Positions 17,511 to 27,078 of a stretch of 64,000 nt of DNA are shown here, piece after piece. The DNA comes from Pseudomonas wuhanensis. Lineage in GTDB: Bacteria > Pseudomonadota > Gammaproteobacteria > Pseudomonadales > Pseudomonadaceae. A model generated the notes under the pieces. It was not told where the DNA came from and did not search any database. It saw only the letters and a program-made list of their open reading frames with translations. Positions within the stretch are counted from its first letter, which is position 1. Each line of letters starts with the position of its first letter. The stretch lies in contig NZ_CP117430.1 of the NCBI RefSeq assembly GCF_030687395.1, positions 5,146,001 through 5,210,000 of the forward strand. The letters run 5' to 3'. The translations under genes were made by a program, and so were the position numbers.

Positions 17511-17606
17511 CCTTCGCGGGCAAGCCTCGCTCCTACAGGGATTCGGTTGACCGCAAATTTGCGTCCGACACAAAACCTGTGGGAGCGAGGCTTGCCCGCG
17601 AAGGCG
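17511..17606. repeat. REP pair (BIME)
   Basis: Inverted copies of cttcgcgggcaagcctcgctcc, the cctcgct subtype, between the divergent-side YegP gene and the RHH gene. Confidence 0.87.
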
Positions 17607-17630
17607 TCCTCAAGGTTGGTACAAACCGCT

Positions 17631-17936
17631 CTATTTCACCGCAGCCCGCACCACCGATAACTCGGGTGTCTGCACCCGGCGCTGACTCAGGTAACGCATG
17701 CAGCTGACCCGCAAGAACGAGGCGAAATTCACTACTTCGCCGCGGTAGTCCATCACCTCTTCATACAGCTTGGCGATCAACTGATTGGTGGTCATGCCGT
17801 CGACCTCGGCGATTTCGCTGAGGATGTCCCAGAACTGATTCTCCAGCCGCAGGGTGGTGACCACCCCGCAGATGCGCAGCGAGCGGGAGCGCGACTCGTA
17901 GAGAATCGGATCGGCCTTGACGTAGAGCTCGCACAT
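17631..17936 (-). CDS. Ribbon-helix-helix domain protein
   Basis: A 101-residue protein with the RHH pattern SLRICGVVTTLRLENQFWDILSEIA followed by EVDGMTTNQLIAKLYEEV. This matches the RHH_4 family of putative small DNA-binding proteins. The real start is the ATG at 17936 (MCELYVKAD); the longer frame upstream overlaps pfpI in another frame and is a shadow. It lies 14 bases after the pfpI-like gene, so the two are probably co-transcribed. Target unknown. Confidence 0.78.
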   Translation of the reverse strand: MCELYVKADPILYESRSRSLRICGVVTTLRLENQFWDILSEIAEVDGMTTNQLIAKLYEEVMDYRGEVVNFASFLRVSCMRYLSQRRVQTPELSVVRAAVK

Positions 17937-17950
17937 GGACAGGTCCCTCG

Positions 17951-18532
17951 TTACAGCGTGATTTTGGTGCCCAGCAACCCGAGGAAACCGGCCAGCCAAC
18001 TCGGGTGCGCCGGCCAGGCCGGTGCAGTGGCCAGATTGCCTTGAACGTGACCTTCCGTCACCGGGATATCGATGAACGTGCCGCCAGCCAGGCGCACTTC
18101 CGGGGCACACGCCGGGTAGGCGCTGCACTCGCGACCTTCAAGAATGCCCGCCGCGGCCAACAGTTGCGCGCCGTGACACACGGCGGCGATCGGTTTACCG
18201 GCCTTGTCGAACGCTCGCACCAGCCCCAGGACTTTTTCGTTCAGGCGCAGGTACTCCGGCGCACGACCGCCCGGCACCAGCAGCGCGTCGTAGTCCGCCG
18301 CGTCTACCTTGGCGAAATCGAAGTTCAGGGCAAACAGGTGACCGGGTTTTTCGCTGTAGGTCTGGTCGCCTTCGAAGTCATGGATCGCTGTGCGCACGGT
18401 CTGGCCGGCGGTTTTGTCCGGGCAAACGGCATGCACCGTATGGCCGACCATCAGCAACGCCTGGAATGGCACCATCACTTCGTAGTCTTCGACGTAATCG
18501 CCAACCAGCATCAGAATTTTTTTAGCCGCCAT
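17951..18532 (-). CDS. DJ-1/PfpI-family protein
   Basis: A 193-residue cytoplasmic protein of the DJ-1/PfpI superfamily. The nucleophile elbow [10 protein letters not shown] gives Cys119 and His120, and Glu15 (GDYVEDYE) is the usual third residue. [13 protein letters not shown] is the family strand-loop. Members act as deglycases, chaperones or glyoxalase III; the precise role here is unknown. Length is normal. The following RHH gene is 14 bases away. Confidence 0.88.
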   Translation of the reverse strand: MAAKKILMLVGDYVEDYEVMVPFQALLMVGHTVHAVCPDKTAGQTVRTAIHDFEGDQTYSEKPGHLFALNFDFAKVDAADYDALLVPGGRAPEYLRLNEKVLGLVRAFDKAGKPIAAVCHGAQLLAAAGILEGRECSAYPACAPEVRLAGGTFIDIPVTEGHVQGNLATAPAWPAHPSWLAGFLGLLGTKITL

Positions 18533-18642
18533 GGGGAGGACTCCTCTGGAAAATGCGTAGGCCTGCAGGAGTATTCAAGGTAGTCCTTATCCGCTGGGGT
18601 GGGTAATAACCTGCTACTACCTGAAGGACCGCGTTATCGTTC

Positions 18643-18730
18643 ATCGCGGGCAAGCCACGCTCCCACAGGTCCTGTATCGATCTTGCGGTCAGTGCAAAAC
18701 CTGTGGGAGCGCGGCTTGCCCGCGAAGGCG
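18643..18730. repeat. REP pair (BIME)
   Basis: Inverted copies of the gcgggcaagc-(c/a)cgctcccacag element in the 300-base gap between pfpI and the divergent EamA gene. Nothing else in the gap is recognisable. Confidence 0.87.
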
Positions 18731-18836
18731 TCCGCAAACTGTACGGATAACTCTGCGCCTAGCTGTAACAGAGCAGCGTCTGCGGTTTATGGCTAGATAA
18801 AGAAACTTTCCGCCACCTGAATTCTGGTCACCCATC

Positions 18837-19757
18837 ATGTCCTCGCGCGAAAACACCGGCATGGCCCTCGGCCTGCTCGGCGTCGTTATCTTCAGCCTGA
18901 CCCTGCCCTTCACACGGATCGTCGTGCAGGAACTTCATCCCCTGCTCAACGGCCTCGGCCGTGCGCTGTTCGCGGCGATTCCGGCAGCGCTGCTGTTGTT
19001 GTGGCACCGTGAAAAATGGCCCACGTGGAAGCAGGTCAAAGGCCTGACGCTGGTGATCGCCGGGGTCATCCTTGGTTTCCCGGTGCTGTCGGCCTGGGCC
19101 ATGCAGACGTTGCCCGCCTCTCACGGCGCACTGGTCAACGGTTTGCAACCGCTGTGTGTGGCGCTGTATGCCGCGTGGCTGTCCCATGAGCGTCCGTCAA
19201 AAGCCTTCTGGGCCTGCGCCGCGTTGGGCAGTGCGCTGGTGCTCGGTTATGCGCTGATCAGCGGCGCCGGCAGCATTCAGGCCGGTGATTTGCTGATGCT
19301 CGGCGCGATTGCCGTGGGTGGGTTGGGTTATGCCGAAGGCGGCCGGTTGGCCAAAGAGATGGGCGGCTGGCAGGTGATTTGCTGGGCGCTGGTGTTGTCG
19401 ACGCCGCTGCTGATCGGGCCGGTGGTGTACCTGGCGCTGCAACACCAGGGCGAGATTTCGGCCAAAACCTGGTGGGCGTTTGGTTACGTCTCGCTGTTTT
19501 CACAATTCATCGGGTTCTTTGCCTGGTACGCGGGGCTGGCCATGGGTGGCATTGCCCGGGTCAGCCAGATCCAGTTGCTGCAGATCTTCTTCACCATCGC
19601 GTTTTCGGCGCTGTTCTTCGGTGAGCACGTCGAGCCGATTACCTGGCTGTTTGCGGTCGGGGTGATTGTGACAGTGATGTTGGGGCGCAAGACGGCGGTG
19701 AAGCCCCCTGTGTGTGCGGGCTTGCTCGCGAAGGCGTCATCACATTCAACATCTTAG
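18837..19757 (+). CDS. EamA/DMT-family transporter
   Basis: A 306-residue inner-membrane protein with ten predicted helices and two EamA repeats (about 8-138 and 150-285). Typical features include the first-helix FSLTLPFTRIVVQELHP and the second repeat's FFAWYAGLAMGGIARVSQIQ and FGEHVEPITW. DMT proteins export metabolites or amino acids; the substrate is unknown. The natural C-terminus appears to end near GRKTAVK; the last 17 residues (PPVCAGLLAKASSHSTS) are translated from a REP element that begins inside the gene, so the stop codon lies in the repeat. Confidence 0.85.
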   Translation: MSSRENTGMALGLLGVVIFSLTLPFTRIVVQELHPLLNGLGRALFAAIPAALLLLWHREKWPTWKQVKGLTLVIAGVILGFPVLSAWAMQTLPASHGALVNGLQPLCVALYAAWLSHERPSKAFWACAALGSALVLGYALISGAGSIQAGDLLMLGAIAVGGLGYAEGGRLAKEMGGWQVICWALVLSTPLLIGPVVYLALQHQGEISAKTWWAFGYVSLFSQFIGFFAWYAGLAMGGIARVSQIQLLQIFFTIAFSALFFGEHVEPITWLFAVGVIVTVMLGRKTAVKPPVCAGLLAKASSHSTS

Positions 19758-19800
19758 TTGGCTGCCAGTCCGCCTTTGCGAGCAAGCCCGCTCCCACAGG
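19707..19800. repeat. REP pair overlapping the end of the EamA gene
   Basis: Inverted REP copies; the left one (gtgcgggcttgctcgcgaagg) lies within the final codons of the transporter gene and supplies its stop region. Confidence 0.85.
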
Positions 19801-19801
19801 A

Positions 19802-21016
19802 TCAGAGGTACCCGTCAGCCCGCAGCAATGTTTCCAGACAATGCTCGCTGATGTGGTAGAAATCCTTCAGTTCCTGAATCTTCACCAACAGCTGAGCCGG
19901 GTCCACCGGCTCAGCGCGTTTGACCGCCAGGATCATCTTGTTCTTGTTGGTGTGGTCCAGTGAGATGAACTCGAAGACCTTGGTCTCATAACCGCAAGCT
20001 TCCAGAAACAGTGCACGTAAACTGTCAGTAACCATTTCCGCCTGTTGGCCCAGGTGCAGGCCGTATTGCAACATCGGCTTGAGCAGCGCCGGGCTCTGGA
20101 TCTGCAGGCGGATCTGCTTGTGGCAGCACGGCGAGCACATGATGATCGAAGCGCCGGAACGAATGCCGGTGTGAATCGCATAGTCGGTGGCGATGTCACA
20201 GGCATGCAACGCGATCATCACGTCCAGCTCGCTCGGCGCGACGCTGCGCACGTCACCGCATTTGAACACCAGCCCCGGATGCTCCAGCTTCGCAGCGGCG
20301 GTGTTACACAGATTGACCATGTCTTCGCGCAGCTCGACGCCGGTCACCTCGCCTTCAGCTTTCAAGGTGTTGCGCAGATAGTCATGGATTGCGAACGTCA
20401 GGTAGCCCTTGCCCGAACCGAAATCCGCCACCCGCACGGGTTTGTCCAGCGCCAGCGGCGAGGAGGTCAGCGCATGACTGAAGACTTCGATGAACTTGTT
20501 GATCTGCTTCCACTTGCGCGACATCGCCGGGATCAGTTCATGCTGGGCGTTGGTCACGCCGAGGTCTTTGAGAAACGGCCGACTCAGGTCGAGAAAACGG
20601 TTCTTCTCACGGTTGTGCTCAGCGGACGGCACTTCGCGCAATTGCTGGGGTTTGCTCTTGAACAGCGAGGATTTGCCCTTTTTGCTGTATTCGAGCTGGG
20701 CTTCGTCGGTCAATGACAGCAAATGCGCATTTTTGAACGATGTCGGCAACAGCGCGGCAATGGTCGCCACGCCTTCGGCAACCGGCAGGTTTTTGGTGAT
20801 GTCGCGGGTCTTGTAGCGATAGACGAAGGACAGACACGGCTGATCCTTGACCGTCAGCTGCTTGATGATCAGCCGCTGCAAATCCGCTTCACCACCGACG
20901 TACTTGGCCAGCACCAGTTTGATGAAGGCGTTGGCGTCGAGGCTGGTTTGCAGCAGGTCGATGAACTGGGCGTGATGATCCGGCGCGAGGCTGGCGGGAG
21001 TGGCGGTGACAGACAT
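19802..21016 (-). CDS. SAM-dependent methyltransferase (Methyltransf_32 type)
   Basis: A 404-residue protein. An N-terminal domain of about 180 residues is followed by a Rossmann methyltransferase with motif I VRVADFGSGKGYLTFA, the acidic strand GVELRED, and ALHACDIATDYAI. The conserved cysteine segment IIMCSPCCHKQIR is typical of this group, which includes the GSTCD-like methyltransferases. The substrate is unknown, but an RNA is plausible. I started at the ATG at 21016 (MSVTATPAS); the 43 upstream codons run back through a repeat. Confidence 0.82.
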   Translation of the reverse strand: MSVTATPASLAPDHHAQFIDLLQTSLDANAFIKLVLAKYVGGEADLQRLIIKQLTVKDQPCLSFVYRYKTRDITKNLPVAEGVATIAALLPTSFKNAHLLSLTDEAQLEYSKKGKSSLFKSKPQQLREVPSAEHNREKNRFLDLSRPFLKDLGVTNAQHELIPAMSRKWKQINKFIEVFSHALTSSPLALDKPVRVADFGSGKGYLTFAIHDYLRNTLKAEGEVTGVELREDMVNLCNTAAAKLEHPGLVFKCGDVRSVAPSELDVMIALHACDIATDYAIHTGIRSGASIIMCSPCCHKQIRLQIQSPALLKPMLQYGLHLGQQAEMVTDSLRALFLEACGYETKVFEFISLDHTNKNKMILAVKRAEPVDPAQLLVKIQELKDFYHISEHCLETLLRADGYL

Positions 21017-21114
21017 GGAAAAAACGGCCTCGGGCGGTGCGAATCGGGGAATGACGGGTATTTTAGGGGGGATGCGGTTCAGGAACACTGTTATTTGCCA
21101 AACGGCAAAGATTC

Positions 21115-21144
21115 TGTGGCGAGGGAGCAAGCTCCCTCGCCACA
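21115..21144. repeat. Palindromic repeat, tgtggcgagggagc type
   Basis: Perfect inverted repeat with 14-base arms (TGTGGCGAGGGAGC and its complement) and a two-base loop. The same element type recurs at 27755-27887. It lies between two same-strand genes. Confidence 0.85.
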
Positions 21145-21187
21145 AAAGCTGCCGAAGGCTCGGGCCGCGTTCGGACGATTTTTTGAT

Positions 21188-21805
21188 TCAGCTCAACACC
21201 ACCAACCGATTCGGCAACTCATTGCGCACATGGGTCACCGGCACATGCACCTTGAGCAACTCGCCGCACGCCTCGATGCACGTCACAAAGCCTTGCAACG
21301 TCTGCCCCTGCTTCACCTGCTGGGTGAACGCCGCCACGATGGCGTCCCAGTTCTTGTTGTCCAGCCGCTTGGAGATCCCTTCATCCACCAGGATTTCCAC
21401 ATAACGCTCGGCCTCAGAGACGAAAATCAGCATGCCGGTGCTGCCCACGGTGTGGTGCAGGTTTTGCTCCAGGAACTGCCGACGCGCCAGGTTCGACGCG
21501 CGCCAGTGACGCACCGAGCGCGGGATCAGGCGCGTGGTGACTTTCGGAATCCGGAACACCAGGCACAGCACAATGAAACTGAACCATTGCACCAGCAACA
21601 GGCTGTGCATGGTCAGCCAGCCCGTCAGGTAATGCACGATACCCGGCACCACCAGCGCCAGCAGGCTGGCCCACAGCAGCGGGATGTACGCGTAATCGTC
21701 GGCGCGGGCCGCGAGCACCGTCACCAGTTCGGCGTCGGTGTCGCACTCGACCCGGGCAATCGCCTCGGCAACTTTGCGTTGTTCGTGTTCAGTCAGTAAT
21801 GCCAT
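21188..21805 (-). CDS. TPM-domain membrane protein
   Basis: A 205-residue protein with an N-terminal helix (LLTEHEQRKVAEAIARVE), two hydrophobic segments (about 42-62 and 68-86) and a C-terminal TPM phosphatase-like portion (TGMLIFVSEAERYVEILVDEGIS to GQTLQGFVTCIEACGELL). It is last in a LemA-TPM-TPM operon: 48 bases after the Gly-rich TPM gene. This three-gene set is widespread; in other bacteria TPM proteins have been linked to photosystem repair or membrane stress, but the Pseudomonas function is unknown. Confidence 0.83.
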   Translation of the reverse strand: MALLTEHEQRKVAEAIARVECDTDAELVTVLAARADDYAYIPLLWASLLALVVPGIVHYLTGWLTMHSLLLVQWFSFIVLCLVFRIPKVTTRLIPRSVRHWRASNLARRQFLEQNLHHTVGSTGMLIFVSEAERYVEILVDEGISKRLDNKNWDAIVAAFTQQVKQGQTLQGFVTCIEACGELLKVHVPVTHVRNELPNRLVVLS

Positions 21806-21853
21806 GTTTATGAGTGCCTGCTCGCTATTGTTGTTATGTTTCCTGCCGTGTCA

Positions 21854-22594
21854 TCACCAGCCGCCCGACGAACCGCCGCCGCCGAAACTGCCCCCACCGC
21901 CACTGAAGCCCCCGCCACCGCCGCCAAAACCTCCACCACCGAAACCGCCACGGCCTCTACCCCCTCCACTTGGCAGAATACCGAACATCTGGCCGACGAA
22001 GATTGTCAGGATAAACAGCAACACCAGAAACACGAATAACCCCGGATGCCGCGCAACGAAATCGCTCTCCTGATTGCCACGCGACTCATACACCGTCGAC
22101 GGCTCGTCCAGCGGATTGCCCCCCAGCACCACCAACATCGCCGAAACGCCATCGCTGATGCCCTTGCTGAAATTGCCGGCCTTGAACGCAGGCGTGATCA
22201 CCTGGTTGATAATCACCGAACTCTGCGCATCGGTCAGGCGATCTTCCAGGCCATAACCGACTTCGATCCGCAATTTTCGCTCGGCACGCGCGACAATCAG
22301 CAACGCGCCGTTGTTCTTGTCCTTCTGGCCAATACCCCAGTAGCGTCCCAGTTGATAGCCGAAATCCGCGATGTCGGCGCCCTGCAGGTCCGGCAACGTG
22401 ACCACCACCAACTGCTCGCCGGTGGATTTCTCGTGGGCATTAAGCTGCTGAACAAGCTGCTCGCGCACCGCTGGCTCGATCATTTGGGCGTTGTCCACCA
22501 CCCGTCCGGTCAGTTCCGGGAACTTCAACTCGGCCTGGGCCGCCAGGGCAAACACCCAAAACAACAGCACCAGGCCCACTTTCAACACGCGCAT
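21854..22594 (-). CDS. TPM-domain protein with Gly-rich tail (YgcG-like)
   Basis: A 246-residue membrane protein. Order: signal peptide (ending LAAQA-E), TPM domain (LTGRVVDNAQMIEP to NNGALLIVARAERKLRIEVGYGLEDRL), one C-terminal transmembrane helix (FVFLVLLFILTIFVGQMF) and a tail of about 40 residues of Gly, Ser and Phe. I chose the ATG at 22594 because GAGG is well spaced before it and it gives a proper signal peptide. It is the middle gene of the lemA operon, 43 bases after lemA. Confidence 0.86.
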   Translation of the reverse strand: MRVLKVGLVLLFWVFALAAQAELKFPELTGRVVDNAQMIEPAVREQLVQQLNAHEKSTGEQLVVVTLPDLQGADIADFGYQLGRYWGIGQKDKNNGALLIVARAERKLRIEVGYGLEDRLTDAQSSVIINQVITPAFKAGNFSKGISDGVSAMLVVLGGNPLDEPSTVYESRGNQESDFVARHPGLFVFLVLLFILTIFVGQMFGILPSGGGRGRGGFGGGGFGGGGGGFSGGGGSFGGGGSSGGW

Positions 22595-22637
22595 TGGCAA
22601 CCTCATCCGTGGTGGCACGTCGAACTCTGTCCGGCGC

Positions 22638-23249
22638 TTACTGGAACTTCACTTCAGGCGCTTTCTCGGCTCCGGGGCTGGTGGCCTCGAAGGTTTCGCG
22701 GATCGGCAAATCGCTGTACATCACGGTGTGCCACAGGCGACCGGGGAAGGTGCGAAGTTCGGTGTTGTATTTTTGCACGGCGAGGATGAAGTCGCGACGC
22801 GCCACGGCGATGCGGTTCTCGGTGCCTTCAAGTTGCGATTGCAGCGCCAGGAAGTTCTGGTTGGCCTTGAGGTCCGGATAACGCTCGGACACCACCATCA
22901 ACCGGCTCAGCGCGCCGGTCAGCTGATCCTGCGCCTGCTGGTACTGTTTGAGTTTTTCCGGATTGTCCAGCGTGCTGGCATCCACCTGGATCGACGTCGC
23001 CTTGGCCCGGGCTTCAATCACCGCCGTCAGGGTTTCCTGTTCGTGCTGGGCATAGCCCTTGACGGTTTCCACCAAATTAGGGATCAAGTCGGCGCGGCGC
23101 TGGTACTGGTTCTGCACCTGGCCCCAGGCAGCCTTGGCCTGTTCGTCGAGGGTCGGGATCGTGTTGATGCCGCAACCGGCCAGCAGTGTGGTCAACAACA
23201 TCAAGGCTGCAACCTGCAGGCTCGACCGATAGGGGTGTCGTACATTCAT
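22638..23249 (-). CDS. lemA: LemA-family lipoprotein
   Basis: A 203-residue envelope protein. It starts with a signal peptide and lipobox LLAGC (Cys26), followed by the long helical LemA domain (GINTIPTLDEQAKAAWGQVQNQYQRRADLIPNLVETVKGYA and onward, with A-R-A-K-A-T and R-F-P-G). LemA proteins form trans-membrane helical bundles of unknown function. It is the first gene of an operon with two TPM-domain proteins. Start chosen at 23249; the ATG at 23288 has no ribosome site. Confidence 0.88.
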   Translation of the reverse strand: MNVRHPYRSSLQVAALMLLTTLLAGCGINTIPTLDEQAKAAWGQVQNQYQRRADLIPNLVETVKGYAQHEQETLTAVIEARAKATSIQVDASTLDNPEKLKQYQQAQDQLTGALSRLMVVSERYPDLKANQNFLALQSQLEGTENRIAVARRDFILAVQKYNTELRTFPGRLWHTVMYSDLPIRETFEATSPGAEKAPEVKFQ

Positions 23250-23496
23250 CTGGTTGATGCTCCCTTGCACATTGCGTTGATAAAACAACCGGCGAACTCT
23301 GGGCCCGGCTCTTGGGGCATAATCTGCGCCGCTACTGGATTGCAGCGAGCCAATGGGCTAAAAGATGCCCAGCGAAAAAACAGTAAGAAGTGTGCTGCAT
23401 TTTTCTGCACAACACCTGAACAACAATAGTCGCTCCCAACATTTTGGCTGACCGGCGCGTATTCATTGCCGCTTGGGCCTTTTGAGAAAACCATTC

Positions 23497-25788
23497 ATGA
23501 AGAAGCTGTGTTTGCTGGGCCTGTTCGTCAGCCTGGCCAGTCATACCGCATTGGCCGCCACGACGCCCGCACCGATAGAGAACAAGGACGCCTTCATCAG
23601 CCACCTGATGAAGCAGATGACCCTCGATGAAAAGATCGGCCAGTTGCGCCTGATCAGCATCGGCCCGGAAATGCCTCGGGAGATGATCCGCAAGGAAATC
23701 GCCGCCGGTAATATCGGTGGCACCTTCAACTCGATCACCCGCGCAGAAAACCGTCCGATGCAGGACGCAGCCATGCGCAGCCGGTTGAAGATCCCGATGT
23801 TCTTCGCCTATGACGTGATCCACGGCCACCGCACCATTTTCCCGATCCCCCTGGCCCTGGCCTCGAGCTGGGACATGGATGCCATCGGCCTGTCGGGGCG
23901 CATCGCCGCCAAGGAAGCCGCAGCTGACAGCCTCGACATCACTTTCGCGCCGATGGTCGACATCTCCCGCGACCCACGCTGGGGGCGCACCTCCGAAGGC
24001 TTCGGCGAAGACACCTACCTGGTGTCGCGGATCGCCGGCGTAATGGTCAGGGCCTTGCAGGGCAGCGGTGCGAACGCGGCCGACAGCATCATGGCCAGCG
24101 TCAAGCATTTTGCCTTGTACGGCGCGGTCGAGGGCGGTCGCGACTACAACGTCGTCGACATGAGCCCGGTCAAGATGTACCAGGATTACCTGCCGCCGTA
24201 CCGCGCCGCCATCGACGCCGGTGCCGGCGGGGTGATGGTTGCGCTGAACTCGATCAACGGCGTACCGGCCACTGCCAACACCTGGCTGATGAACGACCTG
24301 CTGCGCAAGGAATGGGGCTTCAAGGGCCTGGCGGTCAGCGACCACGGGGCGATTTTCGAGCTGATCAAGCACGGCGTCGCCCGTGACGGTCGAGAAGCGG
24401 CGAAGCTGGCAATCAAGGCCGGCATCGACATGAGCATGAACGACACCCTCTACGGCAAAGAGCTGCCGGGGCTGCTCAAATCCGGCGAGATCGAACAGAA
24501 AGACATCGACAACGCCGTGCGTGAAGTGCTCGCCGCCAAGTACGACATGGGCCTGTTCAAGGACCCGTACCTGCGCATCGGCAAGGCCGAGGATGACCCG
24601 GCCGACACCTACGCCGAAAGCCGCCTGCACCGTGCCGAGGCCCGTGATGTGGCGCGCCGCAGCCTGGTGCTGCTGAAAAACCAGGGCGATACCCTGCCCC
24701 TGAAGAAAACCGCGAAAATCGCCCTGGTCGGTCCACTGGCCAAGGCGCCGATCGACATGATGGGCAGCTGGGCCGCCGCCGGCCGTCCCGCGCAATCGGT
24801 CACCCTGTTCGACGGCATGACCCATGCACTCGGCGCGCAGTCGACGCTGATCTACGCCCGTGGCGCGAACATCACCAGCGACAAGAAAATCCTCGATTAC
24901 CTGAACTTCCTCAACTTCGACGCGCCGGAAGTGGTGGATGATCCGCGCCCGGCCAACGTGTTGATCGACGAAGCGGTAAAAGCCGCCAAGGATGCTGATG
25001 TGGTGGTGGCCGCGGTGGGCGAATCCCGTGGCATGTCCCACGAATCGTCGAGCCGCACCGACCTGAACATCCCGGCCAACCAGCGCGAGCTGATCAGGGC
25101 GTTGAAAGCCACCGGCAAACCGCTGGTGCTGGTATTGATGAATGGCCGTCCGCTGTCGATTCTCGAAGAGAACGAGCAGGCTGACGCGATTCTGGAAACC
25201 TGGTTCAGCGGCACCGAAGGCGGCAACGCCATTGCTGACGTGCTGTTCGGCGACTACAACCCGTCGGGCAAACTGCCGATCACCATCCCGCGTTCGGTGG
25301 GTCAGATTCCGACCTACTACAACCACCTGAGCATTGGCCGGCCGTTCACTCCGGGCAAACCAGGCAACTACACCTCGCAGTATTTCGAAGACACCACCGG
25401 GCCGCTGTTCCCATTCGGCTTCGGCCTGAGCTACACCCAGTTCAGCCTGACCGACATGGCACTGTCGTCGACCACACTGAACAAGACCGGCAAACTTGAC
25501 GCCAGCGTCGTGGTGAAAAACACCGGCAAGCGTGATGGCGAAACCGTGGTGCAGCTGTACATCCAGGACGTGACCGGTTCGATGATCCGCCCGGTCAAGG
25601 AACTGAAGAACTTCCAGAAAGTACTGGTCAAGGCCGGCGAACAGAAAGTCGTGCACTTCACCATCACCGAGGATGACCTGAAGTTCTACAACGCCCAGCT
25701 CAAGTACGCCGCGGAACCGGGCAAGTTCAACGTGCAGATCGGCCTGGACTCCCAGGACGTGACGCAGCAGAGCTTTGAGTTGCTGTAA
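23497..25788 (+). CDS. bglX: Periplasmic beta-glucosidase, GH3
   Basis: A 763-residue secreted glycoside hydrolase family 3 enzyme that releases glucose from beta-glucosides. The signal peptide (about 1-20, ALA at its end) is followed by the GH3 barrel, with the nucleophile Asp282 in LAVSDHGAIFEL. The family blocks DISRDPRWGRTSEGFGEDTYL and SVKHFALYGAVEGGRDYN are present, then the GH3 C-terminal domain (RRSLVLLKNQGDTLPL, GPLAKAP) and the fibronectin-like tail (DGETVVQLYIQD). Length matches E. coli BglX (765). It stands alone, divergent from lemA. Confidence 0.95.
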   Translation: MKKLCLLGLFVSLASHTALAATTPAPIENKDAFISHLMKQMTLDEKIGQLRLISIGPEMPREMIRKEIAAGNIGGTFNSITRAENRPMQDAAMRSRLKIPMFFAYDVIHGHRTIFPIPLALASSWDMDAIGLSGRIAAKEAAADSLDITFAPMVDISRDPRWGRTSEGFGEDTYLVSRIAGVMVRALQGSGANAADSIMASVKHFALYGAVEGGRDYNVVDMSPVKMYQDYLPPYRAAIDAGAGGVMVALNSINGVPATANTWLMNDLLRKEWGFKGLAVSDHGAIFELIKHGVARDGREAAKLAIKAGIDMSMNDTLYGKELPGLLKSGEIEQKDIDNAVREVLAAKYDMGLFKDPYLRIGKAEDDPADTYAESRLHRAEARDVARRSLVLLKNQGDTLPLKKTAKIALVGPLAKAPIDMMGSWAAAGRPAQSVTLFDGMTHALGAQSTLIYARGANITSDKKILDYLNFLNFDAPEVVDDPRPANVLIDEAVKAAKDADVVVAAVGESRGMSHESSSRTDLNIPANQRELIRALKATGKPLVLVLMNGRPLSILEENEQADAILETWFSGTEGGNAIADVLFGDYNPSGKLPITIPRSVGQIPTYYNHLSIGRPFTPGKPGNYTSQYFEDTTGPLFPFGFGLSYTQFSLTDMALSSTTLNKTGKLDASVVVKNTGKRDGETVVQLYIQDVTGSMIRPVKELKNFQKVLVKAGEQKVVHFTITEDDLKFYNAQLKYAAEPGKFNVQIGLDSQDVTQQSFELL

Positions 25789-25808
25789 CCGTTCAAACAC
25801 TGCAAAAA

Positions 25809-25902
25809 CCTGTGGGAGCGGGCTTGCCCGCGATGAGGCCATCACATTCAACATCATTGTTGACTGTCAGGCCGCCATCGCGGGCAAGCCCGCTCCCACA
25901 GT
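25809..25902. repeat. REP pair (BIME)
   Basis: Inverted copies of cctgtgggagcgggcttgcc around a spacer with acattcaacatcattgttgactgtc. Located between convergent bglX and clsB. Confidence 0.88.
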
Positions 25903-25919
25903 GTTTTTTAGTGTGACAA

Positions 25920-27077
25920 CTATCCGCGCCGATCCAGCAGATTCACCACCAGCCGATCCACCCAACCCCACACCCTCTGCTTGACCCGCCGCCACAACGG
26001 TCGGCGCTTCCACGCCTCGAGACTGACTTCCTGGCTCAAGGCAAAGTCATTCTCGAAACTCGCCGCCACCGCTCGAGTCAGCCCAGGGTCCAGTGCCTCA
26101 AGATTGGCCTCCAGATTGAAGCGCAGATTCCAGTGATCGAAATTACATGAGCCGATGCTCACCCAGTCATCGATCAACACCATTTTCAGGTGCAGGAAAC
26201 ACGGCTGGTATTCGAAGATCTTCACCCCGGCCCTGAGCAGACGCGGGTAGTAACGATGCCCGGCGTAGCGCACCGACGGGTGATCGGTGCGCGGCCCGGT
26301 CAGCAGCAGACGCACATCGACACCACGAGCCGCCGCCCGGCGCAGTGAGCGGCGGACTTTCCACGTCGGCAGGAAATACGGCGTGGCCAGCCAGATTCGC
26401 CGCTGGCCGCTGTTCAGCGCGCGAACCAGTGATTGCAGAATATCGCGGTGCTGGCGGGCGTCGGCATAGGCGACTCGGCCCATGCCCCCGCCCATGGCCG
26501 GCACTCGCGGCAAGCGCGGCAAACCGAAGTGCGCAGCGGGTTTCCAGGCGCGGCGATAGCGGTTGGCGATCCATTGGCGGTCGAACAGCAACTGCCAGTC
26601 GATCACCAACGGGCCGACGATTTCCACCATCACTTCGTGCCATTCGCTGGTGTCTTCGCCTGGCGTCCAGAACTCATCGGTGACACCGGTGCCGCCGACT
26701 ACCGCCAGGCATTGATCCACCAGCAGCAGCTTGCGGTGATCGCGATAGAAGTTACCCACCCAACGGCGCCAGCTCAGGCGATTGTAGAAACGCAACTCGA
26801 CACCGGCGGCCGTCAGGCGCTGACGCAAGGTCAGGGTAAAGGCCAGGCTGCCATAGTCATCGAACAGGCAACGCACCCGCACGCCGCGTTCGGCCGCCTG
26901 GACCAGCGCCTGGACCATGGCCTCGGCGCAAGCCCCCGCTTCCACCAGATACAGCTCCAGTTCGACTTGTTCTTCGGCGCGGGCAATCGCCACCAGCATT
27001 CGCGGAAAAAACTGCGGACCATCGATCAGCAGTTCAAAGCGGTTGCCTTCGCGCCACGGGAAAATTGCGCCACGCAT
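25920..27077 (-). CDS. clsB: Cardiolipin synthase B-type phospholipase D protein
   Basis: A 385-residue phospholipase D superfamily enzyme. Both HKD motifs are intact: H114-R-K116 to D121 (RDHRKLLLVD) and H296-L-K298 to D303 (FLHLKMVLID). Length and the absence of N-terminal membrane helices fit ClsB, which makes cardiolipin from phosphatidylglycerol, or with PE. It lies directly after a YceI-like gene (1 base between stop and start), so the two are co-transcribed. Confidence 0.88.
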   Translation of the reverse strand: MRGAIFPWREGNRFELLIDGPQFFPRMLVAIARAEEQVELELYLVEAGACAEAMVQALVQAAERGVRVRCLFDDYGSLAFTLTLRQRLTAAGVELRFYNRLSWRRWVGNFYRDHRKLLLVDQCLAVVGGTGVTDEFWTPGEDTSEWHEVMVEIVGPLVIDWQLLFDRQWIANRYRRAWKPAAHFGLPRLPRVPAMGGGMGRVAYADARQHRDILQSLVRALNSGQRRIWLATPYFLPTWKVRRSLRRAAARGVDVRLLLTGPRTDHPSVRYAGHRYYPRLLRAGVKIFEYQPCFLHLKMVLIDDWVSIGSCNFDHWNLRFNLEANLEALDPGLTRAVAASFENDFALSQEVSLEAWKRRPLWRRVKQRVWGWVDRLVVNLLDRRG

Positions 27078-27078
27078 C

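Noticed and set aside
23332..25857. 841-codon open frame opposite bglX
   Set aside because: It mirrors the bglX coding sequence; the plus strand has the signal peptide, GH3 motifs and full family length, and the minus product is a His/Gln/Arg-rich shadow typical of high-GC DNA.
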